Positions 1 to 10,193 of a stretch of 64,000 bases of DNA are shown piece by piece. The position numbers and the translations under genes are program-made. The DNA comes from Hibiscus mutabilis (Eukaryota > Streptophyta > Magnoliopsida > Malvales > Malvaceae): contig JAGYYJ010000415.1 in the NCBI GenBank assembly GCA_019671005.1, forward strand, positions 1 to 64,000, written 5' to 3'. Within the stretch, counting starts at the first letter, position 1. Every line of letters starts with the position of its first letter. Below the pieces are notes generated by a model. That model made no database searches, was not told the origin of the DNA, and saw only the letters and a program-made list of their open reading frames with translations.

Positions 1-1
1 A

Positions 2-533
2 GATGGACTTAATAAAGCTGAATTTGTTAAGAAGCTTCATCAACAAGTCTTGGGAGAACATTGAAAACGAACCAAGCAATATGAGCAGCAAGCAAATAAG
101 GGTCGTGGCGAATTTCCTTTGAGCCAGGGATTGGGTGTGGCTGGACATGAGGAAAGAAAGGTTCGGCTCAACGAAAGTCCAAATTAATGCCTCGGGAGAT
201 GGACCATTCCAAATAGTCAAGAAGATCAATGACAATGCCTATCAATTAGATCTTCCAGGTGAGTTTAATGTTAGTGCAACCTTCAATGTTGCTGACCTAT
301 CTCCTTATGATGTAGATGACGATTTGGGGACAAATCGCCTTAAAGAGGGAGGGACTGATATGAACGTCAATGGCAAAGACCCAGAGAAGTACCCAGGTGG
401 CCCCATTACTCGAGCAAGGGTCAAGGAGTTCCAAGCAGCCATGGAAAATATGTTTACATCAAGCTTGGGACGTGAGAAAGAAGAAATAATAAGGGAGGAA
501 CACTTTACTTTGCTTATGCATGAATTTGCATGA
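2..533 (+). pseudogene. Ty3/gypsy integrase C-terminal region, degraded
   Basis: Frame 2 opens with DGLNKAEFVKKLH, a typical gypsy integrase tail, and stops at 61-63. After further breaks the frame resumes with RDWV near 128 and the conserved block W-x-x-MRKERF ... GDGPFQI ... NDNAY-LDLPGE ... SATFNVADLSPYD, ending at the stop near 531. This block is the DNA-binding C-terminal part of integrase, which helps join the cDNA to the host chromosome. The final segment (DLGTNRLKEGG, then PGGPITRARVKEFQ) is the usual end of such polyproteins. Stops and frameshifts make it non-functional. The catalytic core lies upstream of the window. Confidence 0.85.
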
Positions 534-577
534 GTATTTAAAGTTTGCATAACATTCATTGCATTCAATAAACATGT

Positions 578-750
578 TGTTCATTAAAGCATGCGTTGCA
601 TTTAAACATGTAGTTCATTTAGTTATACACTTCATTTAACTAAGTAGTTCATTGATTAAACTAGTTCATTCAAGATTATTAGTTCATTGAATAAAGTTAG
701 TTCATTAATTAAACTAGTTCATTCATCAAACTAGCTCATTTATTAAACTA
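578..750 (+). repeat. Degenerate 17-bp tandem repeat
   Basis: About nine units of roughly TAGTTCATTNATTAAAC occur with the GTTCATT core at 579, 613, 630, 647, 664, 682, 699, 717 and 734, mostly 17-18 bp apart. It lies between the end of integrase coding and the presumed LTR of G. Confidence 0.75.
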
Positions 751-935
751 ACTCTTAATTGTTTACATGCATGTTTTCAATTAAAGATTGAATAAAGTTT
801 ACCTTTGTGTCTAGGTGCATGAGGAAGATGAACGGTTTTACCAGATGCAAGAATATCAGCAGAATGTCTTCCAATTCTGGATGCGATACAGACGTGTTTG
901 GATCCAGAAATCAATTGGACGTTATTCCTCCATCT

Positions 936-1026
936 CTTAGCTTTCCAATGCCTTTTGAATCACCTCAATCCGATATCGGGAGCTTGAGATCTGAATGATT
1001 TACTGAAGACAGTGCAGGCTGAAATT
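936..1026 (+). other. U3 module shared with families A, B and C
   Basis: The stretch TTAGCTTTCCAA ... CACCTCAATCCGATATCGGG ... TTACTGAAGAC matches, with substitutions, a block in every A, B and C LTR here, for example 2218-2313, 10428-10520, 53632-53720 and 54877-54970. In all of them it lies in U3, several hundred bases upstream of the TATA box. Confidence 0.7.
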
Positions 1027-1534
1027 TTTATTACGGGAATTTTATGCATGGATGATTTGAATGAATTTGAGCCAAGGAAGAGTTCTTTCATCTTCTACCA
1101 AGAGACAAGCAATTGATGGCCATCTTAATTCAGCAAATTCAAGGCATTCAAGGTTGATGTTATCACCATTCAAGTGGGGGTTTCAAAATTCATTGAGGAG
1201 ACATGAAATGAAGGCTGGATGAAACTCACCTTTTATGACATTCAAGTCATATTAATCAGCTTGGAAGATGAAGAGTTGCACTTAAACTGGACAGCAAGGA
1301 TGTCTACATTCATCCTTGTCCACATTCATCCCCTTTCTCTTCATATGATAGCAAAACAAGGCAGCCCAAGAGTCCTTAATTTGGACGAAAATATGACTAA
1401 ATTCAACCTCAATTTGTCTAAACTAATCAGCTTTGAAGATGAGAAGAAAGGACAAAGCATTCATGTGTATTCAAGTGCATTAAGATGAGCATTCATCTTT
1501 CTTGTAACACCTTTTCATATTCTGCCTACTTCTA

Positions 1535-1544
1535 CTATAAATAG
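1535..1544 (+). promoter_or_regulatory. Probable LTR TATA box (G)
   Basis: CTATAAATAG lies in a pyrimidine-rich context with a purine-poor R-like stretch downstream, as in the E LTR at 21484-21493. Confidence 0.55.
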
Positions 1545-1692
1545 GCATCTTTAGGATCATTGTAAGACACACTTTGAATATATAAAACATCTTTGAAAGA
1601 TTGCTTTCATTCTTGTTCTCTTGTGGAACTTTATCGGCTTCAAGTTAGTCTTGTAGTCTTCATCCATTTCCCTTTTGTTATAGCGTTGGTTC

Positions 1693-1784
1693 CTAGCTCA
1701 TCTATAGCTAGTGGGTCACGTTCCATATCCTACCACTTCATTTCCACTTTATTATATTGCTGGTTCCTAACTCTTTATAGTTAG
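1693..1784 (+). other. Two covarying stem-loops in the R-U5 region of G
   Basis: CTAGC (1693-1697) pairs with GCTAG (1707-1711). Sixty bases on, CTAAC (1767-1771) pairs with GTTAG (1780-1784). Both are preceded by TGGTTC and followed by GGGTCAC. The differing stem position changes on both sides, so pairing is kept. Confidence 0.65.
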
Positions 1785-2056
1785 GGGGTCACAATCCATC
1801 CTTTGAATTTCTTCATCTTAACGCCAACACCCCATCATCTTCACCTACATTTTCATCTTTTATTTTTTTTTCCTTCCATAATCACAACTATCACTCTTCC
1901 TACACCCCTTCTACATATCTTTCATCCCATTATTTCTATTTCTTATTTATCTATTTCTACTTACATTATTGTTTGAGTAATTTCAGAATACATTCAAAGC
2001 ACTGCAGAGTTCTTACTAGAATCACGATCGGGCATTCACATATATGATTCAAAACT

Positions 2057-2961
2057 CATAGTCGAGATCATATCAAGAGGGGTCAAAATAATCATCTTAG
2101 AAAAGAAGTTGAAACTGCTTTGCAAGTCAGAAACATCAGTCAACTTACGAAGCATTTTTGGATGGGATCCAGGCATTTATGGGTCAACATGTCTTCTTAA
2201 AACTTATCCGACTGCAAATTAGCTTTCCAACGCATCTTGAAACGCCTCAATCGGACATCTGGATCTCAAGATACATCTATTTTAGCGAAGATAGCGCATG
2301 CAGAAATTCCTATACGGGATTCTTGGATAATTACGAATTTTCATGATTTTATTTGATTATTTATAATTTAAATCAATATAGGATTCTGCAATATCTATTA
2401 GGATCAGATTTATTTAATTAGGATTTTATTTTTAGCATTTATTTATTATTAGAAGTTACTTATCTAACTAGGAGATTAGATTTTAGCATTTATTTATTGT
2501 ATTTAATTCCTAAGTTTAGTAGGATTAGAACTTCTCCATGGCCTATATAAAGGAGGCTTCACCCACATTGTAATTCAGATTTCATTGATTAATAAAAAGT
2601 TCTCTTTGGAGATTTTTGTATTCTTTGAGTTTGCAAGTGTTCGGTAAACTTGTCTAGAAGCCATCTTCAACATAAGATCATCGAGTTCTTGTGAGGGAGA
2701 TCATCTTCACACTCTTGCTTGCCTAGGTAATTGCATCTAGGAGGGTGGGTTAGTAGAGCCGCTTGAGGTTGCTTGCTTAGATAATTGCGTCTAAGAGGGT
2801 GCCGAGGACAAAACAACAACTATCAATTCATCACGCCATCTCCACATATTCAAGCTTCCTCCATTGACGCCACCACCATAAGCAAATATGAATTTTAAGA
2901 TTTGTTCTTTATTTTGGTTTGTTTTGTTTTTCTCTTTATTCGAATTTGCACTACTCTATCA
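2057..2961 (+). mobile_element. Solo LTR of family C (C1)
   Basis: The sequence matches the two LTRs of the C2 element on the opposite strand at 60286-62757. It has the AGAGGGGTCAAAATAATCAT start region, the shared U3 module (2218-2313), a TATATAAA box at 2544-2551, twin stem-loops at 2722-2795 and the end CTACTCTATCA at 2951-2961. The first 10-15 bases are mutated away from TGATACGAGC. No C-type internal sequence follows. I could not see a clear target duplication. About 75 unassigned bases separate it from the truncated end of D1. Confidence 0.8.
2722..2795 (+). other. Twin stem-loop pair, reference copy
   Basis: CCTAG (2722-2726) pairs with CTAGG (2737-2741) around a 10-nt loop. CTTAG (2776-2780) pairs with CTAAG (2791-2795) around another 10-nt loop. 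Each right arm is followed by AGGGTG. The C-G pair in the first stem is a T-A pair in the second. Equivalent pairs occur in all B and C LTRs and, with a third related motif, in A LTRs. Confidence 0.75.
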
Positions 2962-3037
2962 CTTGGTTTTCTCTTTATAAATCTTGGCATAAACTAAGAC
3001 AGAATTCTTTAATCTCTTTTAGTTCTAGTAGGCACTT

Positions 3038-3850
3038 TTACCCCACTCTTTCCCAATCCATGTTCATGATCTTGATAACCCAATAGGCCTTATGCTCGAT
3101 CCCCACCGGTAGGTGGCAAGTCTTGCCATAGACAAATCTGTAGGGAGACTTCCCTAAGTGTGTCTTGTAAGCTATTTGGTAGGCCCAAAGTGCATCATCA
3201 ATCCTCAAAGACCAATCCTTTTGAAAAGGATTAACAACTTTCTCAAGAATCCCTTTCAATTCACGGTTGGAAATTTTAGCTTGCCCGTCATTCTACGAGT
3301 GATATACCGTGGCAATTTTATGTGTCACTCCAAAATGCTCCAACATCTTGGCAATTAGTTTATTGTCAAAATGTGTGCCATCATCGCTAATAATTGCCAT
3401 TAGTGTCCTGAGCCGTGTAAAGATATTCTTCTACAAAAATCGTTACACAGTCTTTGAATCATTCTTGGGAACTACAACTGCCTCCACCCATTTGGACACA
3501 TAGTCCACGGCAGGTAAGATGTAGAGGTTGCCGAACGATGATGAGAAGGGCCCCATAAAACCGATTCCCCACACGTCGAACAACTCAACCTTAAGGATGT
3601 TCTACAGTGGCATCTCGTGTCGCCTTGATATATTTCCTGTTCATTGACAATGGTCACACCCCTTGTAGAAATAATGGGAATCTTTGTAAAGAGTAGGCCG
3701 GTAAAAACCGGACTACAGAACTTTGGTTGCAGTGCGAGTTCCTCCAAAATGGCTTCCAAAGGGTGAATAATGGCATTGTCGAAGCATATTTTGATGTTCC
3801 TCCTCGGGAACACATCGTCGTATGACCTAATCTACATTGTTTAAACAATA
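3038..3850 (-). pseudogene. D1 integrase, truncated and frameshifted
   Basis: Minus-strand frames carry pieces of a gypsy integrase: the zinc-binding region near 3650-3850, and the end of the catalytic core at 3038-3259 (LKGILEKVVNPF, DDALWAYQIAYKT, VYGKTCHLPV). The core joins cDNA ends to target DNA. Compared with D2 (34941-36170) several frameshifts split the core, and the C-terminal domain is cut off at the element end. D1 keeps the tryptophan codon after HKAY that is a stop in D2. Confidence 0.85.
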
Positions 3851-3969
3851 GAGGCTCATCCCAATATTATTGCTTAGCATCATGTTGGAACTGCTTTTTC
3901 CCTTGGTGAGTAAGGCCATAAGGTAAAATACCGCTAACCAGAAAATTTACTAGATCTGCATATCAGGGT

Positions 3970-3983
3970 GTTGCCATGGCAAC
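3970..3983. repeat. Perfect 14-bp palindrome GTTGCCATGGCAAC
   Basis: This perfect palindrome sits in the D1 pol linker between RNase H and integrase, the same place where D2 carries an expanded 24-bp minisatellite built on GTTGCCGAGGC. The half-sites recur in D LTRs and coding regions. Confidence 0.8.
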
Positions 3984-4089
3984 TAACAACTACTCATCTG
4001 GGAATGCATCATGGATTTCTAAGGAGTCATTGTCTATGTCACCCCCGTCCAGCCTTGACAAGTGATCAGCAACCTGGTTCTCTATTCAT

Positions 4090-5530
4090 TTCATGTCCTT
4101 AATTTCAATGTCAAATTCTTGTAAAAGCAATATCCAACGAATTAAATGAGGTTTGGCATCTTTTTTTATCAATTAAATACTTAATTGCCGAATGGTCAGT
4201 GTGGACAATTACCTTTGTACCAATCAAGTAGGAACGAAACTTGTCAAATGCAAAGACTACAACTAGTAGTTCCTTTTCCGCCGTGGTGTAATTCAATTGA
4301 GCACCATTAAGGGTTTTACTAGCGTAATATATCACACGGAAAATTTGACCTTTCTGCTGGCCTAAAATAGCTCCTATCGTGAAGTCGCTTGCATCACACA
4401 TGAGCTCGAAAGGTAAAAACCAATCAGGGGGAATGACAATGGGTGCATGGCATGTTTCTTTTTAAGGGTGTAAAATGCCTTGGCGCAAGATTCATCAAAA
4501 TTAAAAGCCTGTCCTGTTCAAGCAAATTACACAAGAGTTTAACTCAAAGAAAAATTATGAATAAACCTTATGTAAAAACCTGCATGTTTGAGAAAGCTTC
4601 AGATCCCTTTGACTGAATTTGATGGTGATAATCTCTCAATCATGTCCACCTTAGCTTTGTCTACCTCGATTCCCTTCGATGAGATCTTGTGCCCGAGCAT
4701 GATACCTTCATCCACCATAAAGTGGCACTTCTCCTAGTTTAACAAATTCTTCACAGCGTGCCAACACCTTCTCCAAATTGCTGAGGCAATTGTCAAAACT
4801 ATCTCTGAATACTAAAAAGTCGTCCATGAAGATTTCAAGGAAATCTTCCACCATGTCAGTGAAAATTGCCATCGTACACTGCTGGAAGGTTGCTGGGGCG
4901 TTGCATAATCTGAACAGCATCCTTTGAAATGCATATGTACCATAAGGACAAGTGAAAGTGGTCTTTTCCTGGTCTTCCGGTGCTATGGCAATTTGGTTAT
5001 AACCTAAGTATCCATCAAGAAAACAATAAAAAGATTTACCTGCAAGATGGTCAAACATTTGGTCAATAAATGGTAAAGGAAAATGATCATTCCTAGTAGC
5101 TTTATTTAACATGTGGTAATCCATACAAACTCTTCAACCAGTGACAGTTCTAGTTGGAATGAGTTTATTGTTTTCATTACTTACAACCGTTATACCTCCC
5201 TTTCTCAGTACACATTGTATCGGACTTACCCATGCAGTGTCAAAAATAGGATATATGATACCAGTATCAAGCCACTTGATGATCTCTTTCACCACAACTT
5301 CCTTCATGGTAGGGTTAAGCCTTCTTTGTGCCTCAATGGAGTTTTTTTATGGTCATCCTCTAACAAGATCTTGTGCATACACACTACCAGACTGATTCCC
5401 TTCAGGTCTGTAATTGACCAACCTATTACCTTTTTGTGCTGCTCTAACATGGCAATCAACCTCTCTTCCTGTTTAGGCTACAACTTAAAAGAAATGATTA
5501 TGGCCAAAGTTTTATTGGTTCCTAAATAAA
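4090..5530 (-). pseudogene. D1 reverse transcriptase and RNase H, broken
   Basis: RT is readable at 4708-5124: it includes the fingers region, FTCPYGTYAFQRM, LCNAPATFQQC and the catalytic FMDDF (the Y-x-DD box of other RTs). RNase H follows at 4111-4401 with CDASDF-x-IGAILGQ, YASKTLN, NYTTAEKELL and the later HTDH aspartate. These copy the element RNA into DNA and remove the RNA strand. The N-terminal RT segment (5140-5530) and the connection domain (4420-4700) lie in other frames, with stops. Domain order and length agree with D2. Confidence 0.9.
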
Positions 5531-6150
5531 CATATTTCAATTTCCTTGGTAATGGTTTTAACTCTAAAATAGGGTTGTTCAATGGAAGGTTTCTCAGGTT
5601 TACGTTTCTTACTTGAATAATCAAGGGATTCGGAACTCTTACCTGGTTGACTTACCATCCAATTGACCTCATGTTGTGCCAAAATGTTTGAATCATCTGG
5701 TTCTTCAGGCTCGGCAAGCGAATTGCTGTTGCAATACTCTTCTATGTCGAAATTAAATTCTATGGTGGCCTGAATGACTTGGCATTCTTCTTGATCATCA
5801 GCATGCTTTAAGGTTTTGAAAACATTGGGCATGACTTGTTGATCATTCACTCTCATGGTGAGCTCTCCTCGCTCGACATCAATCAAGGTCCTTCTCGTTG
5901 CTAAGAACGGTCTCCTAAGAATAATAGGTGCGAACTCATCTACTTCACAATCCAAAATGATAAAGTCAGCGGGAAAAATAAACTTATTCACTCTTACTAA
6001 GATGTCTTCAATTTTTCCCTTTGGATGTACATAAGTTCTATCCGCAAGCAGTAGCATGACTATAGTAGGTCTCACCTTCCCTATGCCCAATCTTTGAAAA
6101 AACAAATTTTGGCATAAGGTTTATGCTTGCTCTGAGATCGCATAACGCCT
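5512..6150 (-). pseudogene. D1 aspartic protease, mutated active site
   Basis: The retropepsin region of gypsy polyproteins. Around 6100-6150 the minus strand reads LCDLRASINLMP, where D2 has LCDLGASINLMP: the glycine of the D-x-G triad is arginine, and the frame then shifts. The rest, 5512-6105, is open for 197 codons and includes the flap region, LRRPFLAT and RTLIDVERGELTMRVND. The protease would cut the Gag-Pol precursor; this copy should be inactive. It ends with an acidic linker leading to RT. Confidence 0.88.
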
Positions 6151-6632
6151 TCCCAACATAGTGGTTGCCGATTGCACAAGGTATTGTAAAACTATCAGGA
6201 TCTTTAGTTTAGGTGGCTAACGGTTGTGCAACATTGCCATACACCCCTCTGTCACAACAACTATCTCGAACTCTCTGAGCCTAGTTCGCTTAAAGACAAT
6301 GTCTTTAAGGAACTTAGCGTAGTTCAACATTTGTTCTATTGCTTCAACCAGTGGCAAGTTGATCTGGACTTGCTTCAAGATGTCAATAAATTTCTTGAAC
6401 TGGTATTTGTGTTTCTGCCTCTTCAGCTTCTATGGGAATGGTGGTGGAATTCTGATCTCTTCATCTTTTCCCTTCTCATCCAGTTTGAAACTCTTGGATG
6501 GACTTGCCGTGGCAACTACTGAAGGCTCATCATCAATGATTGTTGGGGTATTGTTGCTGGATACATCTTTCTGAATAGGATTACTATCCTCAGATTGGAT
6601 AGGTCCATTTTTTTCTTTTGATCCACTTCGGG
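6151..6632 (-). pseudogene. D1 gag-protease junction, left of B1
   Basis: By comparison with D2 (38600-39000) this stretch encodes the end of gag and the approach to protease, in several broken minus-strand frames. Its last 272 bases (6361-6632) are repeated on the other side of B1. Confidence 0.75.
6361..6632. repeat. 272-bp direct duplication flanking B1, left copy
   Basis: It runs from GATCTGGACTTGC to CCACTTCGGG and matches 11391-11662 with a handful of substitutions and one small indel. The element B1 lies exactly between the two copies. Confidence 0.92.
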
Positions 6633-7816
6633 AGCGGGGTCAAATTACTATAATATTGGACAAGAAGCTCAATTTTTTCAATGCAAACAATAAAAGCCAA
6701 AACAGTGCACGCATAGGAGGTCAAAAACGATGCATCTTGGACAAGAAATTGAATCTGTTTGTAATATCTGGAAAGTCAGCTAACTTACGACGAGTTTTTG
6801 GATGAGATATAGGCATTTTTGAGTCAAGTTGTCTTCTAACAAATTATCCGTCATTCAGTTACCTTTCCAACGCATCTTCAAACGCGTCAATCGAACATCA
6901 GGAACTCAAGATACGTCCAATTTACTGAAGACTGCGCATGCAGAAAACTGGATACGAGATTATTACGGGATTTTGTAAAATTCAGCCCGGAAGCTAACAT
7001 ATAAGGCTTTGGACGAATTAAACTTAGCCCAATATATTTATTATCATTTCAATTGATGTTTTTAGGGTTTTATATACTTTAGGAACCAGCCACCCAGCCC
7101 TTATCACCCTATTCCTTGCCACACAAGCACAAGGAGTTTAAAGGCTGTTATTTTTTATTAATTTTAATTAGATTAGGTTTTCCTTGTTTTAGTAGAAGTT
7201 AAATTACTTTTTTTATCCTTCACCTATAAAAGGATGAAGCCTCCATCATTGTAAGACAGATTTTCTTTGATTTATGAAATATTTAGTGAGTTTGTTTTTG
7301 CAAGTGCTGATTACTTGTGCCTTCGAAGTCTTCTTCAACATAAGTTCGACGAGTTCTTGTGATGGAGATCATCTTCACACTCTTGCTTGCCTAGATAATC
7401 GCGTCTAGGAGGGTGGGTTAGAGCCGCTTGAGGTTGCTTGCTTAGATAATTGAGTCTAAGAGGGTGCCGAGGACAAAACAACATCAACAATTCACAAGCC
7501 ATCTTCATCTTCAACCTTCACATCATCTTCCATAATTCCATAAACAAAGCTGGAATTTTCAGATTTGTTTTACCTATCTTCTTCTTAATCTTTTCTCATC
7601 TTTTTACTTATATTCTTATTTCTTATCATCTAATCCTTCATCTCATCTTTCTTTCTTTAAATTTCCAGCCTTGAATCTGAAAAATTCAAGAAAATCCCTT
7701 CTCTTTTCTCTTGAATTTTCAGATCTGCCCAAACTTCCTTGATTGAGTCTAGAGCTCTTAGTTCTTGCAACAACTTGATTGAAGGCTTCCAAATCCAAGA
7801 TTGCGCTACTCTATCA
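6633..7816 (+). repeat. B1 5' LTR, 13 bp short at its start
   Basis: It begins AGCGGGGTC where intact B LTRs begin TGATACATGCATGAGCGGGG, and ends GCGCTACTCTATCA. It carries an in-frame 81-bp duplication early in U3, the shared U3 module (about 6858-6955), a TATA box at 7223-7233 and twin stem-loops at about 7391-7465. Confidence 0.9.
7223..7233 (+). promoter_or_regulatory. B LTR TATA box
   Basis: CCTATAAAAGG is conserved in the B LTRs (near 10798, 55969 and 58757; CTATAAAAGG in B2 near 17944 and 20702). Transcription of the element should start a few tens of bases downstream. Confidence 0.75.
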
Positions 7817-7830
7817 TTTGGTATCAGATT
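7817..7830 (+). other. B1 primer binding site
   Basis: TTTGGTATCAGATT directly follows the 5' LTR. TGGTATCAGA matches the start of the usual plant initiator-Met tRNA primer site (TGGTATCAGAGCC); the match ends after about ten bases. Confidence 0.8.
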
Positions 7831-8667
7831 TTGGACGATTCTTGGCAAGAATTTTGGCGTTTTTGGGAAAAAAAACTCGAAAATTAGGGAAAATTCGTCA
7901 AAACCAAATGAGTGAATTTTGAACTGAAACTTTCCAGATCAGATCTACACCATTGGTGGAGTCACCACATAAAATTTCAGAATTTTTAGAGTTCAGGAAC
8001 ACCTCGAACGAAGTGGATAAAGTTTCAGCCAAATTAAGGTTTTCCCCCTACTTTAACCCTATTTTCATTATTTTTTTTCTTCAATTTTCGTTATTTTCAG
8101 TTTATTTACCTTGTAAAAAAAAAAAAAAAAGAGAAAAAAATAAATAAAAAATAAAAAATAAAGAAAAGTGAGAAAGCTCATACCTAGCCACCAACCACCA
8201 TCAAGAATCATCAAGATCACCATCATCAACCACCACAAGCATCACATTGAAGTGGATTCAACATTGGATTTCTCCCTTCAAGTTGTTTCTGGGTTTTGGG
8301 GTTATCATCTTTCTCTACTAATTTTTTCCTACTCTTAGTTTCTTAAGTTCCTTTGTTTTGCTTTTTCTTTCTTCTATTACGCAATTTAACACCTTCTCTT
8401 TTCTGGTGTGAGTAGGAAAGTTGCATTACAATCCTTCTTTCTTGCAACTATATTCAATTGGTGTCAAGCCTTTCATTGGACTCCTAATACAATTAGGACT
8501 CATTGTTAGGATTAAATTCCGATTGTAACTTGTTGACTTGTGGCTGGAAGGTCTTTAAAGAGCACGAGATCGGTTTACTTGCCTCGCTAAATATTTATTC
8601 CTTGGAGTGTTTAGTGAGATTTCTAGTTTTCTTTTGCTTTTTACCTTTTAAATTTGAGTGTTTTAGG
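7831..8667 (+). other. B1 untranslated leader
   Basis: About 840 bases with no convincing reading frame, including an A-rich run near 8115-8165. It corresponds to the packaged 5' leader of an LTR element. No packaging signal can be named from sequence alone. Confidence 0.5.
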
Positions 8668-9656
8668 ATGTCAGAAACGAGTAACGACGAAGAACCACAT
8701 GAAGTGACTCTTCAAGAAGTTTCGGATACTCTCAATAAACTTGAACGGACTGTAACCTCATTGGCAACCAAGCTTGAGCACACTGATACAGTCGTAACCA
8801 CAATCTCTCAGACCATTGGGAGATTAGAAACCACTGCTATTGCAAGCGATACAGAAGAGCCTAGGCGTCCAAATCTTGTTCCCATTCAGAATAGACGCCA
8901 AAACCCCCTACATAAGCACAATCCTCGCACAGAGCCGCGACGAGCAACAAACACATTAGCCAAACCAAAGATCACTATACCACATTTTCAAGGAAGGTAT
9001 GACCCTGATGCTTATTATGACTGGGAAAATCGAGTTGATCTTCTATTCGAGCATTATCAATGTCCCAAAGAGGATCAAGTTCCACTGTTGATTCTCGAAT
9101 TCACTGAAATGCATCCATTTGGTGGTCCCAATTGGTCCGCAATCGGCGTCTCAATGGAGAAGCCAAGATAACCTCATGGGGAGAACTTAAAAAAGTCATG
9201 CGAGAACGATTCGTTCCCCCATTATATCAACGGGAGATCAAACAAAAGTTACAAAGGATCCGGCAAGGCTACAAAACTGTTGATGAGTATTTCAAAGAGA
9301 TGGAATCATTGATGCAAAAAGCCGACATATAAGAGGATGAAGAAGATACAATGACTAGGTTTGCTATCGGACTCAATGACAACATTCTTGAGGTACTTGA
9401 ACTCAAAACCTACTACACCCTTCAAGAGGCATTCCAATTCGCCATGACAATCGAAAAGCGCATCAAAGATCGACAACGATATCGACAGAAGAATTATCAC
9501 TATGACAGAGGTACCACTCAACCTTTATCTCATTCTAATTCTTCTAAACCTTTGCTCGACTCAAGTAGACCAAAGCAGAAAATTGAAACATCCAAGTCAC
9601 TGGATAAAACCAAGACAAAAATCCTCATGTTGACAGAAAACACTCAAACAAGAGGA
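8668..9656 (+). pseudogene. B1 gag (capsid-like) with frame breaks
   Basis: The ATG at 8668 starts MSETSNDEEPHEV, in frame after a leader without a better start. A coiled-coil-like N-terminal part (LNKLERTVTSLATKLEH) is followed by the gypsy Gag core: IPHFQGRYDPDAYYDWENRV, then after a frameshift near 9130-9170 WGELKKVMRERFVPP and the YKTVDEYFKEME motif. After a stop at 9330 the frame continues with MTRFAIGLND and a basic tail to 9656. Gag forms the cytoplasmic particle that packages element RNA. The CCHC zinc knuckle and the protease that should follow are deleted, so the frame runs straight into the linker region. Confidence 0.88.
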
Positions 9657-9659
9657 TAA

Positions 9660-10193
9660 CGATAATGAACACATTAGACAAGATGACAATGCTTCTAATC
9701 CCTCATGTGAAGTAGTAGGTCCACTTGCTATACTCTCATCACCTCCCCACAAAGAAAGTAAGTGTAACTCTAACCCTTCATTTGATTCTTGTCATATCAT
9801 TCCGTTAGAAACACTTTCTCCTCTACAGAAATTGTACATTGATGATAAATTTTGTGAGAGGGATATGGGATGTGAGAAACAAAAGACTGAGAGTGAAAAA
9901 AGTCAAATTAACGGCCCAAATTTGGTGAGTGAAAATACATATGAGGTAAAAGTCACACAAAGCCCAAAAGAAAAAGACAAGAAAAAGAACGCGATGGGTG
10001 ATTTTGTTTTGACTAATCCTTACAAATGTTCGAGTAGTGCTGTCTTATTTTTTCAGGATTTTGTTGAACCATTAAGAGGAGCTCAATTAGATCACTCCAC
10101 ATACAACAAAGAAGCCTTTTCAATTGAAGTTGATGATTGTTCTCTCATTGCCGATTTAGATTCGAGGACAAATCCTTTTGAGGAGTGGGGGAA
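9660..10193 (+). pseudogene. B-family acidic linker ORF, B1 copy
   Basis: This corresponds to the second half of the linker in B2 (19422-20184) and B3 (57409-58137). Shared landmarks include HIRQDDNASNPSCEVVGPLA, LYIDDKFCERDMGCE, KEKDKKKN, CSSSAVLFFQDFVEPL, STYNKEAFSIEVDD and LDSRTNPFEEWGND next to the polypurine tract. The frame from 9832 stays open beyond the tract into the LTR (to 10452). I do not recognise a known domain. The last segment resembles the end of gypsy polyproteins, suggesting that RT-RNase H-integrase was deleted between protease and this tail. Confidence 0.75.
10180..10193 (+). other. B1 polypurine tract
   Basis: GAGGAGTGGGGGAA lies immediately before the TGATACATGC start of the 3' LTR. 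The same sequence precedes the 3' LTRs of B2 (20142-20155) and B3 (58124-58137). Confidence 0.9.

Larger units (their letters stand above)
1..2056 (+). mobile_element. 3' end of a Ty3/gypsy element (G): polyprotein tail, 3' noncoding region and probable LTR
   Basis: The first 533 bases encode the end of a gypsy integrase. What follows is noncoding: a 17-bp tandem repeat, a U3-like module shared with families A/B/C, a TATA box at 1535-1544 and a pair of stem-loops at 1693-1784. That order matches the end of pol followed by the U3-R-U5 of an LTR. I could not place the LTR start; a purine-rich run near 491-500 is a possible polypurine tract but lies inside the reading frame. The right edge is set where the family C LTR begins. 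The 5' part of the element lies outside the window. Confidence 0.6.

Noticed and set aside
578..750. CRISPR-like array
   Set aside because: The direct repeats have no spacers of uniform length and unique sequence, and the window is a plant genome.
2700..2830. tRNA-like cloverleaf from the twin stem-loops
   Set aside because: There are only two short stems, no acceptor stem, and no A/B-box pattern; they are better described as LTR RNA hairpins.
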